In this document: positions 19,531 to 27,248 of the stretch, in pieces | How the letters are laid out: every line of letters starts with the position of its first letter | Position numbering within the stretch: position 1 is the stretch's first letter | From: Streptomyces zhihengii | GTDB lineage: Bacteria > Actinomycetota > Actinomycetes > Streptomycetales > Streptomycetaceae | DNA: 64,000 bases | Direction: 5' to 3' | Assembly: GCF_016919245.1 (NCBI RefSeq) | Contig: NZ_JAFEJA010000002.1 | Location: 684,501-748,500 of the forward strand | Program-made: the position numbers and the translations under genes | The notes under the pieces: generated by a model | Told to the model about the DNA's origin: nothing | Databases searched by the model: none | The model's input: the letters and a program-made list of their open reading frames with translations, nothing else

Positions 19531-19620
19531 GCGGCCGATGAACGCGGCGCGGACGTCGAACGCGTGCGGCCGATGGGCGCGGCGCGGACGTCGAACGCGT
19601 GCGGCCGATGGCGTGGCGCG
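19531..19620. repeat. 35-bp tandem repeat, about 2.6 copies
   Basis: Units start at 19531, 19566 and 19601, each beginning GCGGCCGATG. The first two differ by only a couple of bases over 35 bp and the third is cut at ~20 bp. The array lies between the HAD phosphatase start and the AsnC regulator stop, both on the minus strand, so it is in the intergenic stretch upstream of the HAD gene. Confidence 0.85.
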
Positions 19621-19639
19621 GTGGGTGGGCGCCGCGCGG

Positions 19640-20182
19640 TCAGACGCCGCCGGCGGTGGCCGCGCCCGCCTTCTCGGGCGCCGGGGCCACCGCGACGGGG
19701 TCGGCGACGGCGCCGGCGGTCCGTCCCACCGACTCGACCAGCGGCAGCAGCCGGTACGCCACCCGCTCGCGCAGCGCCATCTCCGTCCGGGTGCGCACCA
19801 CGCCCGGGATGCTGATCAGCCGCTGGACCACGTCCTCCAGGTGCCCGTTGTCCCGGGCGGCGACCCGGGTGAGCAGATCCCCGCCGCCGGTGATGGAGAA
19901 CGCCTCGATGATCTCCGGCACCTCGGCCAGCGCGTCGCCGACCTCGTCCAGCCGCCCCTGCGTCACCTCGACGTGCACGAACGCCAGCACCGGGTGCCCC
20001 AGCGCGGCGGGGGAGAGGCGCGGCCCGGTGCCCGTGATCACGCCGTCCCGCTCCAGCCGGTCGATCCGGGCCTGGAGCGTGCCGCGGGCGATGCCGAGGA
20101 GGCGGGCGCACTCCCGCAGGCTGGTCCTCGGGTGCTCGATCAGCAGCGTCAGGATGCGGGTGTCCAGCTCGTCGACCGCCAT
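19640..20182 (-). CDS. Lrp/AsnC-family transcriptional regulator
   Basis: A 180-residue protein. The N-terminal AsnC winged HTH (residues ~1-60) reads LDTRILTLLIEHPRTSLRECARLLGIARGTLQARIDRLERDGVI. The C-terminal ligand-binding RAM domain (residues ~70-150) reads HPVLAFVHVEV, FSITGGGDLLTRVAARD and ISIPGVVRTRTEMAL. Members bind amino acids or related effectors as dimers or octamers and often control neighbouring or dispersed metabolic genes. ATG 20182 starts the canonical MAVDELDTRIL; GGAAGGA lies ~11 nt upstream. The target is not evident; the HAD phosphatase lies downstream on the same strand across a repeat. Confidence 0.93.
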   Translation of the reverse strand: MAVDELDTRILTLLIEHPRTSLRECARLLGIARGTLQARIDRLERDGVITGTGPRLSPAALGHPVLAFVHVEVTQGRLDEVGDALAEVPEIIEAFSITGGGDLLTRVAARDNGHLEDVVQRLISIPGVVRTRTEMALRERVAYRLLPLVESVGRTAGAVADPVAVAPAPEKAGAATAGGV

Positions 20183-20379
20183 GGTTCCGCGGGGTCCTTC
20201 CCTGTGCTCTCGGCTGCGCTCGCAGCGACCGTACCAACGGGCGGACGGCGCCAACGGGCGGACGGCGCGGTGCGCGGCGCACTCCCGCGTATCCGGCGCA
20301 CTCCCGCGTGCGGGGCGCGCGGGCGGCCGCGCGCGGGCGCGGGGCGTGCCCGGGGGAGGGGTGCCTCGTTGGGCACGGC

Positions 20380-20601
20380 ATGATCCGTGTACCGCTCACC
20401 CGTACCGCCCGCCGCGCCGCCGCCGTCGCCGCCACGGCGGTCGCCGCCGCGGCCGCGTGCGCCGTGCCCGCCGCCGCCGTCCCCTCACCCGCCGGGCAGG
20501 CCGTGGACACCCTCGGCACCTTCGTGGCCCCCGAGGCCGTGGACGCCCGCACCCACGACAACGGCGCCCTCAGCCTCGACGCCCCCTTCCTCCAGCGCTA
20601 G
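20380..20601 (+). CDS. Small putative secreted protein
   Basis: A 73-residue frame starting ATG 20380, with a basic N-terminus (MIRVPLTRTARRAA), a long Ala/Val hydrophobic stretch and a likely signal peptidase site near AVPAAAVPS (residue ~36). The mature part would be only ~37 residues (AGQAVDTLGTFVAPEAVDAR...). No known family is recognised. The ribosome site is weak: GGGGAGGGG lies ~20 nt upstream. The signal-peptide character supports a real gene, but Ala-rich frames arise by chance in DNA this rich in GC. Confidence 0.45.
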   Translation: MIRVPLTRTARRAAAVAATAVAAAAACAVPAAAVPSPAGQAVDTLGTFVAPEAVDARTHDNGALSLDAPFLQR

Positions 20602-20877
20602 ACCCGCCCGCGCCCGCGGCGCACGGCCGGGCAGCCGACGGCTCGGCATGGTGGGCGTCCGGTGGGCCAATGGTCCACCGGGCGAGCGGCCGATTGAGCC
20701 ATTGGGCCGGTGGGCGGTTAAGCTTGGCCGTATCCACATGACACACGGCGCCGCAGCGCCGGACGGCGACGAAGCCGTACCGGACCGCGGTGCCTTCGTC
20801 GTGTCCGCACACGACGGCCCCCACCCCGGGCCGCGGCGGCCGCGGCGGACACCACCGTGAGGGGGAGCGGCACCGCC

Positions 20878-22389
20878 GTGAAGAAGATGTTCATGGCCCC
20901 GGACCCGGGGCGCCTGCGCCTGCGGCTCGCCCTGCGCGCGGTGCTGGGCATCGGCCTCGCCGTCGCCGTGGCCGAGCTGTGCGGACTGTCGCTGACGGCC
21001 TCCATCACCGGCGGTCTCGCGGCCCTCCTCGCGCTCTTCACCGTCGGCGACGCCACCGTCCGCCGGCAGGCGGTCACCACGGCCCTGCTGCCGGTCGCCG
21101 GATTCCCCGTCCTCGCGCTCGCCACCCTGCTGCACGACCACCCGCTGCCGCGCGCCGCGGCCTGGCTCGCGGTCGTCTTCTGCGGTGTGTACGCCAGGCG
21201 CTGGGGACCGCGCGGACACGCGCTCGGGATCTTCGCGTTCATGATGTTCTTCGTCACCCAGTTCCTGCACGCGGTGACCGCGCAGCTCCCGGGCCTGTTC
21301 GCCGCCGTGGGCCTGGCCCTGCTCGCCTCCTCGACGGTCCGCTTCGGTCTCTGGTGCGTCGAGCGCCGCACACCGCCGCCCGCCGCCCCCGCGCCGCTGC
21401 CGGGCCGCGGACTCGACCGGCCCACCACCCGCCAGGCGTTCCAGGCGACCGCGGCCTGCGCGGTGGCGCTCGCGGCCGGGCAGCTCGTCTCGGACGACCG
21501 CTGGTACTGGGCCGTCGGCACCACCTGGTGGATCTTCGTCAACACCGCGTCGCGCGGCGAGACGCTCGTCCGCGGCTTCCGCCGGGTGGTGGGCACCGTC
21601 ACCGGCATCGTGGCGGGCCTGCTCGTCGCCGTACCGGTGGCCGGCGAAGCCGTCCCGACCGCGGCGCTGGTCGCCGTCTGCGTCTTCGGCATCTTCTACA
21701 CCGCCGCGCCCTCCTACAGCTGGATGATGTTCTTCGTGACCGTCATGGCCGGGCTGCTCTACGGGCTCCTCGGCGTCCTCCACCCGGGACTGCTGGTGCT
21801 GCGGCTGGAGGAGACCGCCGTCGGCGCGGTGGCCGCCGCGCTGGGCGTCGCCGTCGTCCTGCCGGTCACCACCCACGCGGCCACCGACGCCTGGATCCGC
21901 CGGGCCGTCGAGTGCGTGCACCGCTGCACCGCCGAGGCCGCCCGCCGGCTCGGGGGCGACGAGCGGGCCGATCCCGCGCCGCTCGTCGCCGAACTGGAGA
22001 CGCTGCTCGGCCGTGTCCGCCTCTCGCTCGCGCCGCTGGTGCATCCGCTCAGCCCCCTGCGCGCCCGCCGGACCAGGGCCCGCCAGGTCATGGAGCTGCT
22101 CGACGTCTGCGCCCGCGAGATCAAGGGGCTCTCGGCCGTCGCCGCCGACCCCCAGGCCTCCCACGACGCCCGGCTGACGGCCGCCTGCCGGCGGGTCGAG
22201 AGCGCCGTCCACGCGCTGGTGCCGCCGTGCTCGGCCGCCCGCCGCGCCATGGCCTTCGGCCCGGCCCCGCAGCACCACCCGGGCGCCGAGGCCGCCCTGC
22301 GTCACCTCCACGACCTGGAGCGGGCCCTTGTCGACCTCGCGGCCCCCGTCCGCACCTCTCCGCGCTCGCCCCTCGTCCCCGCCGCCTGA
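20878..22389 (+). CDS. FUSC-family (aromatic acid exporter-like) membrane protein
   Basis: A 503-residue protein with two sets of hydrophobic helices. The first (residues ~15-160) includes LRAVLGIGLAVAVAELCGL, AALLALFTVGD and IFAFMMFFVTQFLHAV. The second (residues ~190-335) includes AACAVALAAGQLV, YWAVGTTWWIFVNTASRGETLVRGFRRVVGTVTGIVAGLL and SWMMFFVTVMAGLLYGLLG. A cytoplasmic helical tail follows. The repeated FUSC half with the R-x-x-G-T-x-x-G motif fits this family, which includes fusaric acid and aromatic acid efflux proteins. GTG 20878 is chosen because GGGGGAG lies ~10 nt upstream; GTG 20857 is an in-frame alternative. The substrate is unknown. Confidence 0.88.
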   Translation: MKKMFMAPDPGRLRLRLALRAVLGIGLAVAVAELCGLSLTASITGGLAALLALFTVGDATVRRQAVTTALLPVAGFPVLALATLLHDHPLPRAAAWLAVVFCGVYARRWGPRGHALGIFAFMMFFVTQFLHAVTAQLPGLFAAVGLALLASSTVRFGLWCVERRTPPPAAPAPLPGRGLDRPTTRQAFQATAACAVALAAGQLVSDDRWYWAVGTTWWIFVNTASRGETLVRGFRRVVGTVTGIVAGLLVAVPVAGEAVPTAALVAVCVFGIFYTAAPSYSWMMFFVTVMAGLLYGLLGVLHPGLLVLRLEETAVGAVAAALGVAVVLPVTTHAATDAWIRRAVECVHRCTAEAARRLGGDERADPAPLVAELETLLGRVRLSLAPLVHPLSPLRARRTRARQVMELLDVCAREIKGLSAVAADPQASHDARLTAACRRVESAVHALVPPCSAARRAMAFGPAPQHHPGAEAALRHLHDLERALVDLAAPVRTSPRSPLVPAA

Positions 22390-22451
22390 CACCCGCCTGA
22401 CCGCCGCCTCCCCGGCGGTGCGGCGAGGGACCCGCTCCTGGCCTGGACCCT

Positions 22452-22467
22452 CTTGGTCTAGACCTGC
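22452..22467 (+). promoter_or_regulatory. DasR-like operator (dre element)
   Basis: TTGGTCTAGACCTG carries the GGTCTAGACC palindrome that is the core of the DasR-responsive element (consensus like AGTGGTCTAGACCACT). DasR is the GntR regulator of GlcNAc use and development in streptomycetes. It lies 63 bp before the lactonase-fold gene. Core match is 11 of 12; outer positions match less well. Confidence 0.65.
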
Positions 22468-22529
22468 CTGCTACCGTCTGGTGCGCGCGCGGGGGCACGG
22501 GTGTGCCGGGGCGCGGAGGGGAGAACGCT

Positions 22530-23573
22530 GTGGGTGACAGCAGGGCGCGACGCGCCTTCATCGGGTCGTTCACCTCGGCCGGCGGCCGGGGCATCGTCGT
22601 CACGGAGGTGGACGCGGACACCGGCGCGCTCACCGAGACCGGGGTGAGCGACGCCGTCGCGGACCCCTCGTACCTGGCGGCCGGAGCCGGCGGGACGGTG
22701 CTCTACGCCGTCTCGGAGACGTCGCAGGGCGCCGTCGCCGCCTTCGACGCCGGCGGGCCGGACCTGCGCCCGCTGGGGCCGCCGGTGCCCGTCGCGGGCG
22801 ACGGGCCCACCCACCTCGCCCTGGCGCACGGCAGGGTCCTCACCGCCAACTACGGCTCCGGCAGCGTCAGCAGCCTCGCCCTCGGACCGGACGAGGCCCC
22901 GCAGGGGACGCCGTCCGTGCTCCGGCACACCGGCCAGGGCCCCGACCGCGAACGCCAGCAGGAGCCCCACGCCCACCAGGTGCTGCCCGACCCCTCGGGG
23001 CGCTGGGTGCTCGGCGTCGACCTCGGCACCGACTCGGTCCGCGTCTGCACCCTGGATCCGGTCACCGGCGAGCTCCGGGTCCACCGGGAGACCGCCCTGC
23101 GCCCCGGCAGCGGCCCGCGCCACCTGGCCTTCCACCCGGGCGGCCGCCATGTCTGCGTCCTCGGCGAACTGGAGGCGGCCGTGACCCTGTGCCGCTGGGA
23201 CGAGGCCACCGGCGAGCTGGCACCGGTGGCCGAGATCCCGTTGGTGCCCCAGGACGCCGAAGGCCCCTCCTACCCCTCCGAACTCGCCGTCTCACCCGAC
23301 GGCAGGCGCCTCTGGGCGGCGGTCCGGGGCCAGGACACCATCGCCGTGGTCGACCTGGACGAGAGCTTCGAGAAGGGCGAACTCGTCGCCACCGTGCCGT
23401 GCGGCGGCCACTGGCCCCGCGACCTGGTCCTCGACCCGTCCGGCCGCCGCCTCTACGTCGCCAACGAACGCTCCGGCGACATCACCTGGTTCACCCTCGA
23501 CCCCACCACGGGCCACCCCCACCCCACCGGCTCCCTGCCCGTCCCGGCCCCGTCCAGCATCCTCTTCACCTGA
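22530..23573 (+). CDS. Lactonase family protein (6-phosphogluconolactonase-like beta-propeller)
   Basis: A 347-residue protein with repeated seven-bladed propeller motifs (AFIGSFTSAGGRGIVVTEVD, PSYLAAGAGGTVLYAVSE, GSGPRHLAFHPGGRHVCVLGEL, YPSELAVSPDGRRLWAAVRGQDTIAVVD, WPRDLVLDPSGRRLYVANERS) as in the PF10282 lactonase family (Pgl of E. coli, muconate cycloisomerase-like). No signal peptide is seen, so it is likely cytoplasmic. GTG 22530 is preceded by GGAGGGGAG at ideal spacing. A DasR-like palindrome upstream suggests a link to sugar or GlcNAc metabolism. The exact lactone is unknown. Confidence 0.9.
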   Translation: MGDSRARRAFIGSFTSAGGRGIVVTEVDADTGALTETGVSDAVADPSYLAAGAGGTVLYAVSETSQGAVAAFDAGGPDLRPLGPPVPVAGDGPTHLALAHGRVLTANYGSGSVSSLALGPDEAPQGTPSVLRHTGQGPDRERQQEPHAHQVLPDPSGRWVLGVDLGTDSVRVCTLDPVTGELRVHRETALRPGSGPRHLAFHPGGRHVCVLGELEAAVTLCRWDEATGELAPVAEIPLVPQDAEGPSYPSELAVSPDGRRLWAAVRGQDTIAVVDLDESFEKGELVATVPCGGHWPRDLVLDPSGRRLYVANERSGDITWFTLDPTTGHPHPTGSLPVPAPSSILFT

Positions 23574-23578
23574 GCCCC

Positions 23579-23858
23579 GGAGCCCGCCCCGGTCCAGCTC
23601 GTCCGGCGTTTGAGGGCACGGCCGCAGGTCGTGCCCACGCACGGCCCCGGCGGCGGGCCGGTGAATCCGTGCCCCCGCTCCTTCCCGCCCCGGAGCCCGC
23701 CCCTGTCCAGCCCGTCCGGCGTTTGAGGGCACGGCTGCAGGCTGTGCCCACGCACGGCCCCGGCGGCGGGCCGGTGAATCCGTGCCCCGCTCCTTCCCGC
23801 CCCGGAGCCCGCCCCTGTCCAGCCCGTCCGGCGTTTGAGGACACGGCCGCAGGCCGTG
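23579..23858. repeat. 112-113-bp direct repeats, about 2.5 copies, in the 477-bp gap 23574-24050
   Basis: Copies begin GGAGCCCGCCCC at 23579, 23692 and 23804; the third stops near 23858. Each contains GTCCGGCGTTTGAGG, a string I recall as common in intergenic regions of many Streptomyces genomes. Copies one and two are nearly identical. After them (23917-23960) comes a short C-rich tandem of about 13 bp (AAGCCCCGCCCCC). No gene is supported in this gap. Confidence 0.85.
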
Positions 23859-23971
23859 CCGCGGCCACAGGCCCCCGCCCGGGGGCGCACCGCAAGCTCC
23901 ACCCACCCGCCCGGCCGCCAAGCCCCGCCCCCAAGCCCCGCCCCCAGGCCCCGCCCCCGGCCGGACACACC

Positions 23972-24021
23972 GCAGGCCCCGGTCGGGGCAGCGCTTCCGC
24001 GCCGCCCCGACCGGGGCCTGC
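23972..24021. terminator. Bidirectional terminator, 18-bp perfect stem
   Basis: 23972-23989 (starts GCAGGCCCCGG) is the exact reverse complement of 24004-24021, with a further GCGC/GCGC inner pairing in the loop. It lies between the plus-strand lactonase-fold gene with its repeats and the minus-strand CbiX-like gene, so it can stop transcription from both sides. Confidence 0.85.
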
Positions 24022-24050
24022 CTCCACCGGGGCGGCCTCGCGGCCGCGCC

Positions 24051-24968
24051 TCAGCGCTGCTGTGTGCCCTGCGGCTGACTGATCCCCAGCGCCGTCGTGT
24101 ACTGCGACAGCACCAGCTTGCCGATCGCCGGGTACGCCCCCAGCGCCTCGGCCGTGGCGCACCCCGCGTCCTTCGCGGCCGAGTCGAGCAGGCCCTCGGG
24201 CAGCTCCGGGCCGACCAGGTACGGGGCGAGCGCGAGCTGCACCGAGCCCGAGCCGCGAAGCTGCTCGGCGATCGCGGCGACCGACCCCTCCTCGTCGAGC
24301 GCGGCGGCCATCACCGGGACGGCGAGACGCGCGGCGAGCAGCATGCCGGTGATCCCGGCGGCCTGCACGGCCTCCTCGCCGCCCACGGTCGCCAGGATGA
24401 TGCCGTCGGCGGCGGTGGCCACCGTGAACAGGCGCGCGCGGTCGGCACGGGCGAGGCCGGCCTCCGACAGGCGCACGTGCACGGCCTCGGCGAGCAGCGG
24501 GTGCGGACCGAGCACATCGGTCAGCTCCGCGACCGCGCCGCTGTCCATGACGCCCTGCCGGATGCGGCGCATCTGCGCGTTGTCCGGGCCCACCAGCAGC
24601 GGGACCACGACGGCGGCGGGGCCCTGCGGCTCGGCCACCTCGCGGCCGGCGGCGAGCGCGATCTCGTAGCGCTCGGTCCGCAGGGCCGCGACGCCCGCGA
24701 CCACGGTCGCGAGCGTGGGGTACTCGGCGTCGTCGCCCTCGACGTATCCGATGCCGACCTCCAGGCCGGGCAGCTCGGAGCGGGCGATGCTTATGACCTC
24801 TTCGGCCAGGCTGCGCATGGCGGGCGCGGGCGCGCCGGGCACGGCGAGCACGAGGGCGGGTGCGCCCTCGGGAGCGGCCACCGGTTCCGGGCGGCGGTGT
24901 CGCCCGGACTGACGGGGGCGCGGCATTCGTACTGGCAGGCCGGGTGCGGGCCCAGTGGGGGAGCTCAT
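24051..24968 (-). CDS. CbiX/sirohydrochlorin chelatase-like protein
   Basis: A 305-residue protein built of two CbiX-like halves (ALVLAVPGAPAPAMRSLAEEVISIARSELPGLEVGIGYVE, AAVVVPLLVGPDNAQMRRI; then VHVRLSEAGL, GSVQLALAPYLVGPELPEGLL). The family chelates cobalt, iron or nickel into tetrapyrroles. The usual metal-binding His at the end of the first strand (H-G-S/T) is replaced by P-G here, and the second-half His is not obvious, so chelatase activity is doubtful. ATG 24968 (MSSPTG) is chosen by similarity to what I recall of streptomycete homologues; no clear ribosome site. It lies 82 nt downstream of the kinase-like gene on the same strand. Confidence 0.78.
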   Translation of the reverse strand: MSSPTGPAPGLPVRMPRPRQSGRHRRPEPVAAPEGAPALVLAVPGAPAPAMRSLAEEVISIARSELPGLEVGIGYVEGDDAEYPTLATVVAGVAALRTERYEIALAAGREVAEPQGPAAVVVPLLVGPDNAQMRRIRQGVMDSGAVAELTDVLGPHPLLAEAVHVRLSEAGLARADRARLFTVATAADGIILATVGGEEAVQAAGITGMLLAARLAVPVMAAALDEEGSVAAIAEQLRGSGSVQLALAPYLVGPELPEGLLDSAAKDAGCATAEALGAYPAIGKLVLSQYTTALGISQPQGTQQR

Positions 24969-25050
24969 GGCGCCGCATGCTACTGGTTTTGCCGCCGCGA
25001 CTGTTCGGGGAGGGGGCAGTCGTGCGTCATATGCCCGTGTTGATCCGCTG

Positions 25051-26082
25051 TTATCCGTCGTGCACCGTACGGATGTTCCGGCCCGATGCGTCGCATACAT
25101 GGAGCATCGTCGGATGTGTCGGCAGCCGGAGCGTGTCCGTGGCCAGGGCGCCGGCCAGCAGCAGCGAGCCCGCCAGCGGGTCGCCCCCCGCCGGTGCCTC
25201 CACGGCGTGCGGGACCAGACGCGTCAACTCCGCGCGCAGCGGCACCAGAAGAGGGTCGCCCATCTTCAACAGCCCGCCCGTCAGGGACACCCGGCAGCCT
25301 TCCGGCGCCGCTCCGGCCGGCGGGCAGACGGCCGCCGCCGACTCTGCGATCCCCTCGGCCGCGCGCGCCAGGATGCCCGCCGCCACCGGGTCCGCGCCCG
25401 CGCAGGCCGCGACCTCCGGGGCGAACGCCGCCAGCACGGCGGGACGGTCCGTCCGGGGATACAGCAGCGCCGGCACCTCCTGCGCCGGCCCGAGGACGGC
25501 CGTCATCCGCTCCAGCAGCGGCTGTGAGCCGCCGCGCCGCCCGTCGTGGGCGCGCAGCGCGGCCTCCAGGCCGGCCCGGCCGATCCACGCGCCGGAGCCG
25601 CAGTCGCCCAGCAGGTGCCCCCAGCCGTCGGCGCGCCGCCAGGCGGTGAGATCGGTGCCCAGCGCGATCATTCCGGTGCCCGCCGCGACCACGGCGCCGG
25701 GGGCCTGGCCGAGTGCGCCGGCGTACGCGGTGACGGCGTCGGCCGCCAGGCCGATGGTGCGCGCGCCCAGCGCGTCCCCCAGCGCCCGGGGCAGTTCGGC
25801 CCGCAGGCCGTCCCCGAGGGTGGCCATGCCCGCGGCACCGATCACCACGGCGGACACGGTGTCCCGGCCGTCGTGTCCGGACCGCTCCAGCAGGCTCCGG
25901 GCCATCGGCAGCAGCAGTTCCCGCATGTGTCCGGCGTCGATGCCGTCCGGGCCCGTTCTGACGGGCACCCGGGCGGTCAGCGTCTCGGTGCGGCCGGGGA
26001 CGGCCGCGTCCGCGAGGGCGACCCGCAGCCCCGAGCCCCCCGAGTCGACGCCGAGGACGAGCGGCCCCGTCACCACGGGCAC
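25051..26082 (-). CDS. BadF/BadG/BcrA/BcrD ATPase-family protein (N-acetylglucosamine kinase-like)
   Basis: A 343-residue ASKHA-fold protein. The phosphate 1 motif is LVLGVDSGGSGLRVALAD (residues ~8-24); connect and phosphate 2 are GAVVAAGTGMIALG; the substrate-site motif is GWGHLLGDCGSGAWIGRAGLEAALRAHDG; and the adenosine motif is VSLTGGLLKMGDPLL. This is the layout of mammalian-type GlcNAc kinase and its bacterial relatives, which phosphorylate amino sugars. GTG 26082 is used; GTG 26073 is an in-frame alternative and neither has a strong ribosome site. No sugar transporter or deacetylase gene is adjacent. Confidence 0.88.
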   Translation of the reverse strand: MPVVTGPLVLGVDSGGSGLRVALADAAVPGRTETLTARVPVRTGPDGIDAGHMRELLLPMARSLLERSGHDGRDTVSAVVIGAAGMATLGDGLRAELPRALGDALGARTIGLAADAVTAYAGALGQAPGAVVAAGTGMIALGTDLTAWRRADGWGHLLGDCGSGAWIGRAGLEAALRAHDGRRGGSQPLLERMTAVLGPAQEVPALLYPRTDRPAVLAAFAPEVAACAGADPVAAGILARAAEGIAESAAAVCPPAGAAPEGCRVSLTGGLLKMGDPLLVPLRAELTRLVPHAVEAPAGGDPLAGSLLLAGALATDTLRLPTHPTMLHVCDASGRNIRTVHDG

Positions 26083-26424
26083 GGCGCACCGCGGTTCTCG
26101 GACGAACGCCTGCGCGACCTCATGGACCGGCTCCGGGGAGAAGAGGAGGGGACGACGGCCGGAAGCCTAGCGCCCGTTGCGCCGGTGCGGAACCGCCGTG
26201 ATCTTCCGCGCCGTTCGGATGCGCCACGCGCCGTCCGAGCGGCCCACGCGCCGGAGCGCGGCACCGCACGAGCATCACGGCACCGCGCCAGCATCACGGC
26301 ACCGCGCGAGCCCGCCTCCGCAGCCTCCCCCCGCATCGCCCCCACATCGCACGCCCCCGCCGCCCGCCCGTCATGATCGGTCTCGATCGACCCGGGCCCG
26401 TGTGGGCCGGTAGGGTGACGCGCT
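26083..26424. other. 342-bp intergenic gap with short 19-bp tandem repeats
   Basis: This divergent region lies between the kinase-like gene (minus) and uracil-DNA glycosylase (plus). It contains about 2.7 copies of a 19-bp repeat starting GGCACCGC at 26260, 26279 and 26298. It must hold both promoters; I could not place them with confidence. No gene is supported. Confidence 0.6.
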
Positions 26425-27102
26425 GTGACAGCACGACCGTTGAACGAACTGGTGGAGCCCGGCTGGGCCGAGGCATTGGGTCCGGTCGCCGGACGCATCG
26501 CGGCGATGGGGGACTTCCTGCGCGCGGAGATCGCGGCGGGACGCACCTATCTCCCGGCGGGAGCGAACGTGCTGCGGGCGTTCCAGCAGCCGTTCGACGA
26601 GGTGCGGGTCCTGATAGTCGGTCAGGATCCCTATCCCACCCCGGGGATGGCGATCGGCCTGAGCTTCGCCGTGGCGCCCGAGGTGCGGCGCCTGCCGGGC
26701 AGCCTGGAGAACATCTTCCGTGAGCTCGGCACCGACCTCGGACTGCCCCGCCCGTCCAACGGCGATCTGACGCCGTGGACCCGGCAGGGCGTCCTGCTGC
26801 TCAACAGGGCGCTCACCACCGCCCCCGGCAAGCCGGCCGCGCACCGCGGCAAGGGCTGGGAGGAAGTGACCGAGCAGGCCATCCGCGCCCTCACCGCCCG
26901 CGGCAAGCCGCTGGTCTCGGTGCTCTGGGGGCGCGACGCGCGCAATCTGCGCCCGCTGCTGGGCGACCTGCCCGCGATCGAGTCGGCCCATCCCTCGCCC
27001 ATGTCGGCGGACCGCGGATTCTTCGGCTCCCGTCCCTTCAGCCGCACCAACGACCACCTGATGCGCCTGGGGGCGCAGCCGGTGGACTGGCGACTGCCCT
27101 GA
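26425..27102 (+). CDS. ung: Uracil-DNA glycosylase, family 1
   Basis: A 225-residue family 1 UDG with all signature motifs: the water-activating loop [17 protein letters not shown] (residues ~64-80, catalytic Asp), [11 protein letters not shown] (uracil-binding Asn) and the leucine-loop motif [21 protein letters not shown] (residues ~192-212). It removes uracil from DNA as the first step of base excision repair. GTG 26425 is the start, with AGGGTGA upstream. Length is normal for bacterial Ung. Streptomycetes usually carry two ung paralogues; whether this is the only copy cannot be seen here. Confidence 0.97.
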   Translation: MTARPLNELVEPGWAEALGPVAGRIAAMGDFLRAEIAAGRTYLPAGANVLRAFQQPFDEVRVLIVGQDPYPTPGMAIGLSFAVAPEVRRLPGSLENIFRELGTDLGLPRPSNGDLTPWTRQGVLLLNRALTTAPGKPAAHRGKGWEEVTEQAIRALTARGKPLVSVLWGRDARNLRPLLGDLPAIESAHPSPMSADRGFFGSRPFSRTNDHLMRLGAQPVDWRLP

Positions 27103-27248
27103 CGACCGCACTGACAACTGCTCCGGCATCAGGGGCGGGCTGACGGCCCGTCCGGACGGGCGGCGGATCGTGTACGACCGCCGACGGCGCGGTTGCCGGA
27201 CGCCGACGGCCTGGGCGCGGCCGCCGGCGTCCGGGTGCGACGCCGGTG

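Noticed and set aside
20790..22400. A 536-residue plus-strand frame overlapping the FUSC gene
   Set aside because: Arg/Pro/Gly-rich shadow frame; the FUSC frame has membrane helices and family motifs.
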